Shown here: in pieces, positions 45,471 to 58,120 of the stretch | Layout of the letters: the number at the start of each line of letters is the position of its first letter | Position numbering within the stretch: position 1 is the stretch's first letter | Assembly: GCF_001429395.1 (NCBI RefSeq) | Contig: NZ_LMJT01000001.1 | Location: forward strand, 586,740-650,739 | DNA from: Allobosea sp. Root381 | GTDB taxonomy: Bacteria; Pseudomonadota; Alphaproteobacteria; Rhizobiales; Beijerinckiaceae | Length of the DNA stretch: 64,000 nucleotides | Reading direction: 5' to 3' | Notes under the pieces: generated by a model | Databases searched by the model: none | Told to the model about the DNA's origin: nothing | What the model saw: only the letters and a program-made list of their open reading frames with translations | Translations under genes and position numbers: made by a program

Positions 45471-46127
45471 CTACTCCGGCCGCTGGAAGGCGACGTCGTA
45501 GAGCCCGGCAGGCTGGAAGGCGAAGAAGGCCATCGGCCAGGCGGCCGCGCGCGCGAAGTCGGTCGCGGCGCGATGGACGCCGTATCGCCCGAGCCAGGGG
45601 TCGATATGCGCGAAATCGTTGAAGACGAGATAGCCGCCCGGCCGAACCTTGGGCGCGGCCGCCAGAGCGTCGCGATGGCAGCCCTCATAGGAATGGTCGG
45701 CATCGATATAGACGAAATCGAAATGCGCGTCGGGGAAGCCGGCGACGACCTGATGAGTGAAGCCGAGATGGCGGACGACCTCGCTGCCGGTCAGATCCCA
45801 CGCATCGAACAGGGAATAGTCGATGTCGACGAGATGCAGTTCGGCGGGCCGGCAGCGCGCAAGGATCTGCCGCGCGAAATCGCCGCGATAGGTGCCGAGC
45901 TCTGCGATCCGCCCCCCCTTGGGCAGACGGTCCAGCATGGCTTCGCGGGAGGCGCAGAAGGTGCAGTCGGCAAGGAGTTCCTCGGGCAGGCCGGGGACGG
46001 GATGAGCATCGCCGAGGCTGCGCGCGAGACGGTAGGCCCGGCGGATCGGCTCGGGCATACGCGTCCGGGCTCGCATCTCGAGCCGCTTCAAGGTCTCGCG
46101 CAGCACCCCAATACCCTCTCTCGCCAT
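45471..46127 (-). CDS. Class I SAM-dependent methyltransferase, unknown substrate
   Basis: 218 aa from the ATG at 46127; a TTG at 46181 would add 18 residues inside a terminator-like hairpin and is less likely. The SAM loop is RIAELGTYRGDFAR (about residue 73), followed by LHLVDIDYSLFD, and FDFVYIDADHSYEG with the HSYEG motif of Methyltransf_24 proteins. This group often methylates small molecules or glycans. It abuts metW convergently (stop to stop, no gap). Confidence 0.82.
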   Translation of the reverse strand: MAREGIGVLRETLKRLEMRARTRMPEPIRRAYRLARSLGDAHPVPGLPEELLADCTFCASREAMLDRLPKGGRIAELGTYRGDFARQILARCRPAELHLVDIDYSLFDAWDLTGSEVVRHLGFTHQVVAGFPDAHFDFVYIDADHSYEGCHRDALAAAPKVRPGGYLVFNDFAHIDPWLGRYGVHRAATDFARAAAWPMAFFAFQPAGLYDVAFQRPE

Positions 46128-46183
46128 TCCCGGCTGCGCCGGTAGCAGCAAAGAGCCCTCGCGCCAATGCCCAAGCGTCAAAT

Positions 46184-46213
46184 GGGCGCCCGGCCTTGCG
46201 GCAGCGGGCGCCC
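46184..46213 (-). terminator. Hairpin terminator after clpB
   Basis: Arms GGGCGCCCG / CGGGCGCCC around a 12-base loop, 16 bp after the clpB stop. The T-run (ATTTG) is short. Confidence 0.55.
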
Positions 46214-46228
46214 GAGCTCGTGGCGACG

Positions 46229-48847
<2,619 letters not shown>

Positions 48848-48942
48848 CTCATCACTCCGCCCACCGGAGCGCCCCGTAGCAGCGTCGTCCGGTTGCCTTT
48901 CGTCAGGATGGAGCTCCCGATCGGGCCGCCCCTCGGCATCAG

Positions 48943-48971
48943 AGATAGGTGTGGCATCCGCGCAACGGAAG
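48943..48971 (-). promoter_or_regulatory. RpoH-like heat-shock promoter of clpB
   Basis: Minus strand CTTC, 18 bases, CCTATCT. The -10 is an exact match to the alphaproteobacterial RpoH pattern CYTATNT; the -35 reads CTTC rather than CTTG. It lies about 95 bp before the start codon. Confidence 0.5.
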
Positions 48972-48986
48972 AGGGCTGGCACGCAA

Positions 48987-49000
48987 TTGACCTGGATCAA
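48987..49000. promoter_or_regulatory. FNR/FixK-type box between clpB and the DUF2293 gene
   Basis: TTGAC-CTGG-ATCAA, nine of ten matches to TTGAT-N4-ATCAA. It is 22 bp upstream of the DUF2293 ATG and 16 bp upstream of the clpB -35. Activation or repression cannot be told. Confidence 0.6.
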
Positions 49001-49021
49001 ATCCGGCGCGCAGGATGGGCC

Positions 49022-49366
49022 ATGGCAGGCACCCAGCGACAGCAATCCATCCGCAAGGCGCTCCGGGCGCTGGCACCGGGGATTCCGCTCTCCGATGCGC
49101 AGGCCGTGGTCGCGCTCGCAGAGCGGCGCCACATGAAGGACCTGCCGCCGACGACGGCGCTCTGGCTCGCACTCGGCAGCCATGTGCGCCATGTCCATAC
49201 CGATTACGAGCAGTTGCTCGCCGATGGCTATGACCGCGAGGCGGCGCGCTTCTTCGTCGTCGAGGAGACCGATGCCGTGCTCGCCGGCTGGGGCTGCCAA
49301 CGTTCGGTTGCCGATCTCCCTGAGGTGGAGGAGGAGGCCGTCCGAAGCCGCATTTCAACCCGGTGA
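49022..49366 (+). CDS. DUF2293 domain protein
   Basis: 114 aa from the ATG at 49022 with AGGATGGG upstream; the frame is open further back but without family sequence. The DUF2293 core is clear: [20 protein letters not shown] (about residue 52-71), then [15 protein letters not shown] and WGC. Function unknown. It diverges from clpB, and an FNR-like box sits in the gap. It probably runs with the MOSC gene 98 bp downstream only loosely, if at all. Confidence 0.8.
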   Translation: MAGTQRQQSIRKALRALAPGIPLSDAQAVVALAERRHMKDLPPTTALWLALGSHVRHVHTDYEQLLADGYDREAARFFVVEETDAVLAGWGCQRSVADLPEVEEEAVRSRISTR

Positions 49367-49464
49367 CCGAGGCGTTCGATCCTGCACCGGCCTGCCGAAA
49401 CCGCATGCCGATTCCCGGGCGGATGCGCTAATCTGCAATCCCGTTCCGGACCGGAATCTCCCTG

Positions 49465-50250
49465 ATGCGCATCGCCTCGCTCTATCGCTATCCCGTCAAG
49501 GGGCTGTCGCCTGAACGCCTGACCTCCGCCGCTCTCCGGGAGGGCGGCTACTTTCCGGGCGACCGGCTCTTCGCGATCGAGAACGGGCCATCGGGGTTCG
49601 ACCCGGCCGAGCCCGTCCACCAGCCCAAGATCAAGTACCTGATGCTGATGCGCAACGAGGAGCTGGCAACGCTGCGCACGCGCTATGACGACGACAGCCG
49701 CGATCTCGTCATCGCCCGGGACGGGCAGGAGGTCCTGCGGGCCAGCACCGTCACACAGAGCGGGCGCGACGGCATCACCGCGTTCTTCGAGGACTTCATG
49801 CCGGGAGCGCTGCGAGGCGTGCCCCGGTTGCTGCAGGCGCCCGAGGGCTATCGCTTCACCGATTCGCGCTCGGGCTTCGTCTCGATCATCAACCTCGCCA
49901 GCGTCGCCGACCTGACGGCGCGCCTCGGCCGGCCGGTCGATCCACTGCGGTTCCGCGGCAACATCATGGTCGAGGGGCTGGAGCCCTGGGCGGAGCTGGA
50001 GCTCGCCGGCCGCGAGCTGACAGCGCCGTCCGGCACCAGGCTGCAGGTGATCAAGCGGATCGAACGCTGCGCCGCGACCAATGTCGATCCGCAGACCGGC
50101 GAGCGCGACCTGCAACTGCCGAAGACGCTGATGACCACCTTCGGCCATGTCGATTGCGGCATCTATTGCCGGGTCCTCAGCGGCGGCAGGCTCGTCGAAG
50201 GCGAGCGGCTGGAACTGGTCGAGGCGCCCGCCGTTCTGGGCGTCGCATAG
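49465..50250 (+). CDS. MOSC domain protein (mARC/YcbX-like)
   Basis: 261 aa. The N-terminal MOSC_N beta barrel (MRIASLYRYPVKGLSPERL) is followed by a MOSC domain with the conserved Cys in RCAATNVDPQTGERD (about residue 195), the likely molybdenum cofactor ligand. Relatives (YcbX, mARC) reduce N-hydroxylated compounds. It lacks the C-terminal ferredoxin domain of YcbX, so electrons must come from a separate partner. Followed by a strong hairpin terminator. Confidence 0.88.
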   Translation: MRIASLYRYPVKGLSPERLTSAALREGGYFPGDRLFAIENGPSGFDPAEPVHQPKIKYLMLMRNEELATLRTRYDDDSRDLVIARDGQEVLRASTVTQSGRDGITAFFEDFMPGALRGVPRLLQAPEGYRFTDSRSGFVSIINLASVADLTARLGRPVDPLRFRGNIMVEGLEPWAELELAGRELTAPSGTRLQVIKRIERCAATNVDPQTGERDLQLPKTLMTTFGHVDCGIYCRVLSGGRLVEGERLELVEAPAVLGVA

Positions 50251-50259
50251 GCCACGAAA

Positions 50260-50281
50260 AAGGGGCCCTCGCGGGCCCCTT
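50260..50281. terminator. Bidirectional hairpin terminator
   Basis: Perfect 9-bp arms AAGGGGCCC / GGGCCCCTT with a TCGC loop, between the convergent MOSC and DUF4167 genes. The minus side continues into a T-run (TTTTTCG). Confidence 0.88.
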
Positions 50282-50309
50282 GATCATCGATCGACTGCAG
50301 GAATGCCGC

Positions 50310-51335
50310 TCACTCCGGCGTGCTGTCCGTCTCGGAACCGAGCGCATCCATCACCTCGCGCGGCGAACGGCGCTTGCGCGGACGCTTGACCGCGACCTCT
50401 GCCGGAGCGGCTTCGGGAGCGGCCTCGGCCGGCGTCTCGACAGGAGCGGCGACCGGAGGGGCCTCCACTGCTACGGGGGCAGCCACCGGCACGCGCACCG
50501 GCGTCGTCAGGAAGGACGGCAGGGCGGCAGTGCCCTCATCGGCCTGATCCGAATCGAGTTCCGGCTCGCGTTCGCGGCGGGGGCGGCGCTCGGGGCGCGG
50601 ACCACGCTCGGGACGCTCGAAGCGACGCTCGGGCTGGGCTGGCTGCGCGGCGGCTTCGGGAGCCTCGCCCGGCACAGGAATGTCCGAGCGCGGCGCATCG
50701 GGACGCGGGGCATAGCCGCCCGGCGCATTCTGCCCGCCCTCGCCCCGCTCGAAGCGACGCTCGCCACGGTCCTGACGATCGTTGCGGTCGAAGCGACGGT
50801 TGTTGCGGTCGTTGTTGCGCGGCTGACGGTCGAAGCGCTGGCCGTTGGACTGGCCTTCACCGCCCTCGCCCTCGAAGCGCTGGCCGCCATTGGGGTTGTA
50901 GCCGTTGCCGTTCACGCTGCCGGCGGGATTGCGCGGATCGGGCTGGGGGCCGCCGGCCTGAAAAGCCTGGCCCTCATCCTCGCTCTCCTCCTCGCCCTCG
51001 TCGGCATCCTCGTTGAAGGCGCGATTGGGCGGGAAGCTGTGGCCGAACTGCTGGGCCATCTGCTCCTGCGCGGCCAGCAGAATGCGGTAATAATGTTCAG
51101 CGTGCTGGAAGTAATTTTCAGCAGCAACCGGATCGCCCGACGACTGCGCGTCGCGCGCCAACTGCAGATACTTCTCCGCAACGTGTTGAGCGGTACCGCG
51201 GACTTTGACATCCGGCCCGTTCGACTCGTAGCTCCGCTGCAGCGGGTTAGGAGACTTCCGGTTTCCGCCGCTGTTATTGTTGTTGTTATTATTGTTGTTA
51301 CGGCCGCGCATGCGCCGGTTCTGACCTGGTCTCAT
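50310..51335 (-). CDS. DUF4167 domain protein
   Basis: 341 aa. The DUF4167 domain covers about residues 28-105 (SPNPLQRSYESNGPDVKVRG, then VAEKYLQLARDAQSSGD). It is preceded by a basic start and a run of nine Asn (residues 13-21) encoded by AAT/AAC triplets. The remainder is disordered: Arg/Asn/Gly-rich to about 210, then Arg/Glu-rich, then Pro/Ala/Val-rich, ending in a basic RKRRSPREVM. This is suggestive of RNA binding. It sits by prmC-prfA as in many Rhizobiales. Function unknown. Confidence 0.9.
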   Translation of the reverse strand: MRPGQNRRMRGRNNNNNNNNNSGGNRKSPNPLQRSYESNGPDVKVRGTAQHVAEKYLQLARDAQSSGDPVAAENYFQHAEHYYRILLAAQEQMAQQFGHSFPPNRAFNEDADEGEEESEDEGQAFQAGGPQPDPRNPAGSVNGNGYNPNGGQRFEGEGGEGQSNGQRFDRQPRNNDRNNRRFDRNDRQDRGERRFERGEGGQNAPGGYAPRPDAPRSDIPVPGEAPEAAAQPAQPERRFERPERGPRPERRPRREREPELDSDQADEGTAALPSFLTTPVRVPVAAPVAVEAPPVAAPVETPAEAAPEAAPAEVAVKRPRKRRSPREVMDALGSETDSTPE

Positions 51336-51700
51336 TCGCGTCTATCTCGCGCTCTGTGCTCAAGGCAACCGTGGGGTCATCATGCGCGTTCCGGCGTGCA
51401 GCGGGTTGCGGCGCTGCGCCGGGTAAAAGTGACCTGAAGTGGCGTTACGCCGTTCCTGGTCTTCACGCGCTCTTTTCCAAAAGGGAACTTCAGTCCCATA
51501 AGCCGATCGGCGTCTCAGCGCCTTCGGTGTCCAATCTGGTTTGTCAGTCCTGTCGATCCACGGACATGTCCGGAAATAACGCCTGGCTGCCAAGTGAGCT
51601 GCCCAAGGCCCGGCGCTGACGACACCAGCTTCGGCTGAACTTGTGCATAGCGGGTTTCGCGCGGCTTTCCAAGCAAATTCGCACAAATGCCCGCGTTATT
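51336..51700. other. Intergenic region between DUF4167 and prmC
   Basis: 365 bp with no supportable gene on either strand. The part next to 51336 must contain the promoter and leader of the DUF4167 gene. A small hairpin around CTTTTCCAAAAGGG (about 51473) is visible. Nothing else stands out. Confidence 0.5.
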
Positions 51701-52510
51701 TCAGCACAGGGCGAAGACCAGGGCGCGCGGATGCCCCCCGAGGTCGCGGCGCGAGCCCCGCCAGTCGAAGCCGCCCTCGCGCATGAGCGACACCACATCG
51801 GCCTCCTGCCCGGCGCCGATCTCGAGCACGACCAGGCCGCCTGGAGCCAGCACCTCGGGGAGCCTCCTTGCAAAGACGCGATAGGGCGCGAGCCCGTCAT
51901 CACCTCCGTCCAGCGCGAGGCGCGGATCGTGCTCGCGGACCGAAATGTCGAGCGTCTCGATATCGCCGCTGCGGATATAGGGCGGGTTCGACAGGATGAG
52001 GTCGAAGCGCCGGTCGAGCCCTTCGGTCCATGAGCCCTGCCGGAATTGCGCACGGTCCGAAAGGCCATTGAGCGCAGCGTTCCCCTGCGCCGTCGCGCAG
52101 GCCTCCTGCGAGAGATCGATACCAAGCCCTGTAGCCTGCGGAAATTCGCTCAGCACCGCGATCAGCAGGCAGCCCGTTCCGGTTCCGAGGTCGAGGACGG
52201 AGAGCGGCGCCTGCCGGCGCTCCGGCAGCCGTTCCAGCACAGCATCGACCACCGCCTCGGTGTCGGGCCGCGGCTCCAGCGTCGCGGCGGAAAGCCGGAA
52301 GGGCAACCCCCAGAATTCGCGTTCGCCCAAGATGCGCCAGACCGGCTCGCCCTTGAGCCTGCGTCGAGCAAAGACTTCAAGCCGGGCTTCTTCGGAGCCG
52401 CTCAGAATCCTGAAAGGGTCCGGATCGCGCTCGCCGACGACGCCCTCGACCAGCAGACGCGCGTCGAGGGCGGCGCTTTCGCTGCCGCCCTCGCGCAGTC
52501 TGGCTGCCAA
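51701..52510 (-). CDS. prmC: Release factor glutamine methyltransferase PrmC
   Basis: 269 aa if started at the TTG at 52510. The family N-terminus fits better about ten residues earlier, where a CTG at 52543 overlaps the upstream stop (CTGA); no ATG or GTG is available there. An N-terminal helical domain is followed by the SAM domain: VLDLGTGTGCLLIAVL (about residue 110) and the catalytic NPPY in LSNPPYIRSGD (about 178). It methylates the GGQ glutamine of RF1/RF2. It lies downstream of prfA, with a small secreted-protein gene between. Confidence 0.9.
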   Translation of the reverse strand: MAARLREGGSESAALDARLLVEGVVGERDPDPFRILSGSEEARLEVFARRRLKGEPVWRILGEREFWGLPFRLSAATLEPRPDTEAVVDAVLERLPERRQAPLSVLDLGTGTGCLLIAVLSEFPQATGLGIDLSQEACATAQGNAALNGLSDRAQFRQGSWTEGLDRRFDLILSNPPYIRSGDIETLDISVREHDPRLALDGGDDGLAPYRVFARRLPEVLAPGGLVVLEIGAGQEADVVSLMREGGFDWRGSRRDLGGHPRALVFALC

Positions 52511-52539
52511 TTCCCGGCGCGCGTCGGCAGATCGCCTTG

Positions 52540-52818
52540 TCAGTTGCCCTGCATCTTTCCGTTGACGCAGGTCGTCATCTTCTTGCGCAGCGCCGCCTTG
52601 CTCTCGCGCGTCCCGGCCATTTCCTGCTGGCAGGCCTTGCGCGCCTGAGCTTGCGTCATCGAGCCGGTCAAAGGTGCCGCCTGACCCGCCGTCGCGCGCT
52701 TCAGACCGCGCTCCATCGAGCGCTCGACGCGATCCATCGTGCCCTGAGCCTGGGCCGGGATCGCCAGCATGCCGGCCATCAACCCGGCCACCGCGAAGCT
52801 GGAGAAAATCTTGATCAT
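52540..52818 (-). CDS. Small secreted protein, hypothetical
   Basis: 92 aa. A Sec signal peptide (MIKIFSSFAVAGLMAGMLAIPAQAQ) is followed by a basic, helical mature part with two Cys residues (ARKACQQEMAGTRESK and KKMTTCVNGK), spaced much as in PsiF-type repeats. The link to PsiF is only suggestive. Its stop overlaps the probable CTG start region of prmC by four bases. It is placed between two translation genes, which is odd for a periplasmic protein. Confidence 0.75.
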   Translation of the reverse strand: MIKIFSSFAVAGLMAGMLAIPAQAQGTMDRVERSMERGLKRATAGQAAPLTGSMTQAQARKACQQEMAGTRESKAALRKKMTTCVNGKMQGN

Positions 52819-52887
52819 CCGAAGGTCCCCCTGTTTGCGTTGTCAATACCGGCACAACGCGGGAGCATCGAAGAGGTTTCATCGCGC

Positions 52888-53973
<1,086 letters not shown>

Positions 53974-54027
53974 GGGGAACTCGAAAAACAGGAAACGGGA
54001 CGGCCCGGGCTTGTTGGGCGAGCGTCG

Positions 54028-56295
54028 CTAGACGGGAACCTTGGTCTCGGCCGCGAAGGCTGCGAGCTGCGGACGCAGGCTGGTGACGCCCTCGCCGGAG
54101 GCCAGCATCCAGTCGAGCCGTTCGGCGAGCTTGCCCGCATCGAGCGAGCGCAGCATGCCCTTGACCGGGCCGATGGACGCCGCCGACATCGAGAAGGCGC
54201 GGTAGCCGAGGCCGATCAGCGCCATCGTCTCGAGCGGTTTGCCGCCCATCTCGCCGCAGACCGTGATGGGGCAGCCCGCTTCCGTCGCGGCCTCGACGAT
54301 GCTGCGCAGCGCGCGCAGAGCGCCGATGCCAAGCGGATCGAAGCGCTCGGCCACGCGCTTGTTCTCGCGATCGGCCGCGAACAGGAACTGCATCAGGTCG
54401 TTGGTCCCGATCGACAGGAAGTCCGCCTCGCGCACGATCTCGGGCAGCTCGAAGAGCAGCGAAGGCACCTCGACCATGACGCCGAGCTGGAGGCTGAGCG
54501 GCAGCTCATGGCCCTTCTTCTCCAGCATGGCGCGTTCGCGGCTGACGATGGTGCGGGCCCGCTGGAACTCGTCCACCGTCGCGATCATCGGCAGCATGAT
54601 CTTGAGGTCGCGGCCGGCGCCGGCGCGCAGCAGGGCGCGCAGCTGGGCGCGCAGCAGGCGCGGCTTGTCGAGACCGATGCGGATCGCCCGCCAGCCGAGC
54701 GCCGGGTTCTCCTCCTCGATGCGCTCCATATAGGGCAGCACCTTGTCGCCGCCGATATCGAGCGTGCGGAAGGTCACCGGCTTGCCTTCGGCCTGGTCGA
54801 GCACAGCGGCATAGAGCGCCTGCTGCTCGCTGGTGGTCGGCATGTGCTCGGCCACCATGAACTGCAGTTCGGTGCGGAACAGGCCGACGCCGGCCGCCGC
54901 AGTGGCCTCCAGGTTCGGCATATCGACGAGCAGGCCGGCATTGATCTGAAGCACGATCGGCACACCGTCCTTGGTGACGGCAGGCTGGCTCTTGAGCTTG
55001 CGGTACTGCTCCTGCTTGCGGGCGCGCAGCCGTGCCTTGTCCTTGTAGGCGTTCTCGACATCGGGCTGCGGGCGAATCTGGACCGCGCCCGCCTGCCCGT
55101 CGACGATGACCGCATCGCCGGACTGGATCAGCGCGGTCGCGTTGAGGATCTCGCCGACGGCCGGGATGCCGAGCGCACGCGCCACGATGGCGATATGGCT
55201 GGTCGGGCCGCCCTCCTCCAGGATGACGCCGCGCAGGCGCGCACGGTCGTAGTCCAGCAGGGCCGCCGGCCCCATCGAGCGCGCGACCAGGATGGCGTTC
55301 TCGGGCAGCTCCTCATGCGGGACGCCGTTGGCCTTGCCCGCCAGCGTGCGCAGCAGGCGGTTGGCGAGGTCGTCGAGATCATGCAGGCGGTCGCGCAGAT
55401 AGGGATCGGTCTGGCGCAGCATCTTGGCGCGCGTGTCGGACTGGACGCGTTCCACCGCCGCCTCGGCCGTCAGGCCGGTCAGCACCACCTCGCGCATGCG
55501 GCGCAGCCAGCCCTGGTCATGGGCGAACATCCGGAAGGTCTCGAGCACGTCGCGATGCTCGCCGATATGGGCGACGTCGCCGCGCGCGATCAGTTCGTCG
55601 ATGGAGGCCCGCATCTCGGCGATCGCGGCCTCGAGGCGCTTGATCTCGGCCGCCGGATTCTCGGCGATCAGATTGCTGATCGGGACGCGCGGCTCGTGCA
55701 GCACGGCATGGCCGAGGCCGACGCCGTCCGCCAGCGTCACGCCGACGCTGTGGATCGGCCTGTCGAGCCCGATCGACGCGCCGGGCCGGGCCAGCGACTT
55801 CAGCCCGCCGGCCGCGATCATCTCCGCCATGATCATGGCGGTCGTCTGCAGCGCCTCGATCTCCTCGTCGCTGTAGAGGCGCGAGGCGCGGTTCTGGATG
55901 ACGAGGACGCCCATCACCGCGCCGCCGCGCAGGATCGGCACGCCGAGGAAGGAGCGATAGATCTCCTCGCCGGTCTCGGGCCGGTAGGAGAAGGCGGGGT
56001 GGGCCTGCGCGTCGGACAGCGCCAGCGGCTCGGCCTCGCGCGCGATCAGGCCGACGAGGCCCTCGCCCGCGCGCATGGTCGTGAGGTGGACGGCTTCGCG
56101 GTTGAGCCCCTCGGTGGCGTAGAGTTCGAGGGACCCGTCCTCGCGCAGGACGTAGACCGAACAGACCTCGGCGACGAGATTGCCGGCGATGAGGACGACG
56201 AGCCGATCCAGCCGCTCCTGCGGGCTGATCGACGCCGCCATCACCTCTCGGAGGCGGCGCAGTAGAACGCCCGATCCTCCGTGAGCGCCTCGCAT
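54028..56295 (-). CDS. ptsP: Nitrogen-type PTS enzyme I (EINtr) PtsP
   Basis: 755 aa from the ATG at 56295 (GGAGGAATTT upstream), giving the familiar MRGAHGG start. An N-terminal GAF domain (about residues 20-155) is followed by the PEP-utilising N domain, the phospho-His site GGPTSHIAIVARALGIP (about residue 360), and the TIM-barrel PEP-binding domain with GLFRTELQF and the late ITVCGEMGGKP. It starts the PTS-Ntr relay (EINtr, NPr, EIIANtr), which senses glutamine and 2-oxoglutarate and controls nitrogen, potassium and stress physiology. Confidence 0.96.
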   Translation of the reverse strand: MRGAHGGSGVLLRRLREVMAASISPQERLDRLVVLIAGNLVAEVCSVYVLREDGSLELYATEGLNREAVHLTTMRAGEGLVGLIAREAEPLALSDAQAHPAFSYRPETGEEIYRSFLGVPILRGGAVMGVLVIQNRASRLYSDEEIEALQTTAMIMAEMIAAGGLKSLARPGASIGLDRPIHSVGVTLADGVGLGHAVLHEPRVPISNLIAENPAAEIKRLEAAIAEMRASIDELIARGDVAHIGEHRDVLETFRMFAHDQGWLRRMREVVLTGLTAEAAVERVQSDTRAKMLRQTDPYLRDRLHDLDDLANRLLRTLAGKANGVPHEELPENAILVARSMGPAALLDYDRARLRGVILEEGGPTSHIAIVARALGIPAVGEILNATALIQSGDAVIVDGQAGAVQIRPQPDVENAYKDKARLRARKQEQYRKLKSQPAVTKDGVPIVLQINAGLLVDMPNLEATAAAGVGLFRTELQFMVAEHMPTTSEQQALYAAVLDQAEGKPVTFRTLDIGGDKVLPYMERIEEENPALGWRAIRIGLDKPRLLRAQLRALLRAGAGRDLKIMLPMIATVDEFQRARTIVSRERAMLEKKGHELPLSLQLGVMVEVPSLLFELPEIVREADFLSIGTNDLMQFLFAADRENKRVAERFDPLGIGALRALRSIVEAATEAGCPITVCGEMGGKPLETMALIGLGYRAFSMSAASIGPVKGMLRSLDAGKLAERLDWMLASGEGVTSLRPQLAAFAAETKVPV

Positions 56296-56477
56296 TCTCG
56301 AAATTCCTCCGCCCGCCTCCCGGCTATCACGGCCGACGTTTAGCAGACCTGACACCGTCGCAGCCGAGTCGCAAGCACGCCCAGCGCTTCGCCGCGTTCT
56401 AGCGAGCGAAGCCCACCTTCCGCAAGGCCCAGCCGCAGGACGGTTTTCCGGTCATCACCTCAGGGCGCAGGGCGGGG

Positions 56478-58052
56478 TCAGGCCGAAGGTGGCGTGCCGG
56501 CGGGCGCAACGGTATGGGCCGCCGGCCTCTTGGCTGCGGGGCCCTTGGCTCCGGGCCCTTTGGCAGCCGAGGTCGCCGCCGGTGGTTTGGCTGCCCGGAT
56601 TTTGGCCCCTTTCGGCTTCGGAGCCAGCACAGCGGGCTTCGGCTTTGCCTTGGCGGGGGGGACGATCTCCGGCACCGCCATGTCGACGCCCGACAGCGCA
56701 TCCAGATAGCGCCGCGTCCACCAGTCGATATCGGTCGCGTCGATCGTGGCGTAGAGACGCTCGAAGCGGCGGACGCGCTCGGATTTCGGCATGGCGAGAG
56801 CCGTGCGGATGGCTTCCGCGACCTCATGCGTGTCGAACGGGTTGACGATCAGCGCCTCGCCCAGCTGCTGGGCCGCGCCGGCGAAGCGCGACAGCACCAG
56901 CACGCCCGGATCGGCAGGGTCCTGCGCGGCGATGTACTCCTTGGCGACGAGATTCATGCCGTCGCGCATCGGCGTGACGAGCCCGACCTGCGCGCGGCGG
57001 TAGAAGCCGGCGAGCGCGTTGCGGGAATAGGCTTTCTTGACGACGCGGATCGGCGTCCAATCGAACTCGCCGAGCGCCGCGTTGAGACGGCCCGCGACCT
57101 CGTCGGACTGCCGGTCGAGCTCGGCATATTCTGGGACATCCGAGCGCGAAGGCGGCGCGATCTGCAGCATGCCGACGCGGCCGCGCTGGTCGGGGTGGCT
57201 GCGCAGGAACTGGCCGAAGGCCTCGAGCCGCTGGACGATGCCCTTGGAATAGTCGAGCCGGTCTACCCCGATGACGAGCTTGCGTTCGCCGAGCGACTGG
57301 CGCGTCGTCTTGAGCGGTGTCGTGGCCGAGCGTACGGATGCCGCCGCCAGCTTGCGGAAGGCATCGACGTCGATGCCGATCGGGAAGGCCTGCACCAGCG
57401 TCTCGCGGCGTCCGACGCGGACCTTCCGCCCGTCGCTCCTGCCGCCGCACATGGCAACGAGGCCGCCGATCAGGTTGTTGACGTCGATCGCCGTCTGCAT
57501 GCCGACGAGATCATAGGCCGCGATGGTGCTGGCCAGGGTCGCCGCGAAGGGCAGAGCTCCGAAGACCTCCGCCGGTGGCCAGGGGATGTGATGGAAATAG
57601 CCGATCCGGTTGGTGACGCCGCGGCGACGCAGTTCGGCTGCCAGCGGGATCAGGTGGTAGTCGTGGATCCAGATGATGTCGTCCGGCTGCAGCATCCCCA
57701 TCAGCGCCTTGGCGAAGCGCCGATTGACCGCGAGATAGCCGGCATAGTCGGCCCGCGAGAACTCCGTCAGCCCGAGCCGGTAATGCATCAACGGCCACAA
57801 GGCGCGGTTGGAGAAGCCGAGATAGTAGGACTGGCGCTCAGCCTCCGTCAGGTCGGTGACAGCGTAGGTGACCTTGCCGCGCTGCACCACGTTCGGAGCG
57901 GCCGCCGACTCGCTCACGCCTCCGCTCCAGCCGAACCAGAGTCCGCCCCGCTGCTCGAGCGCCTCGCGCAGAGCCACCGCCAATCCACCAGCCGCGGCTT
58001 TCTCGTTACGTTCCGGGATGGTGACGCGGTTCGAGACGATGACGAGGCGCAT
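56478..58052 (-). CDS. otsA: Trehalose-6-phosphate synthase OtsA
   Basis: 524 aa from the ATG at 58052 (AAGGAG upstream). GT20 motifs: GLWFGWSGG near residue 42, DDIIWIHDYHLIPLA (about 128), GVDRLDYSKGI (about 265) and DGMNLVAKEYIAAQ (about 365). It joins UDP-glucose and glucose-6-phosphate to trehalose-6-phosphate. A ~55-residue Ala/Lys/Pro-rich tail (from about 468) lies beyond the usual end of the enzyme (about 470 aa) and is probably disordered. Divergent from otsB. Confidence 0.95.
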   Translation of the reverse strand: MRLVIVSNRVTIPERNEKAAAGGLAVALREALEQRGGLWFGWSGGVSESAAAPNVVQRGKVTYAVTDLTEAERQSYYLGFSNRALWPLMHYRLGLTEFSRADYAGYLAVNRRFAKALMGMLQPDDIIWIHDYHLIPLAAELRRRGVTNRIGYFHHIPWPPAEVFGALPFAATLASTIAAYDLVGMQTAIDVNNLIGGLVAMCGGRSDGRKVRVGRRETLVQAFPIGIDVDAFRKLAAASVRSATTPLKTTRQSLGERKLVIGVDRLDYSKGIVQRLEAFGQFLRSHPDQRGRVGMLQIAPPSRSDVPEYAELDRQSDEVAGRLNAALGEFDWTPIRVVKKAYSRNALAGFYRRAQVGLVTPMRDGMNLVAKEYIAAQDPADPGVLVLSRFAGAAQQLGEALIVNPFDTHEVAEAIRTALAMPKSERVRRFERLYATIDATDIDWWTRRYLDALSGVDMAVPEIVPPAKAKPKPAVLAPKPKGAKIRAAKPPAATSAAKGPGAKGPAAKRPAAHTVAPAGTPPSA

Positions 58053-58120
58053 AGCGGTACGGTTCTCCTTGGCCGATGGCGGCGAAATCGCGCGACTGCC
58101 CGAATTTCGACACCTGAGCA

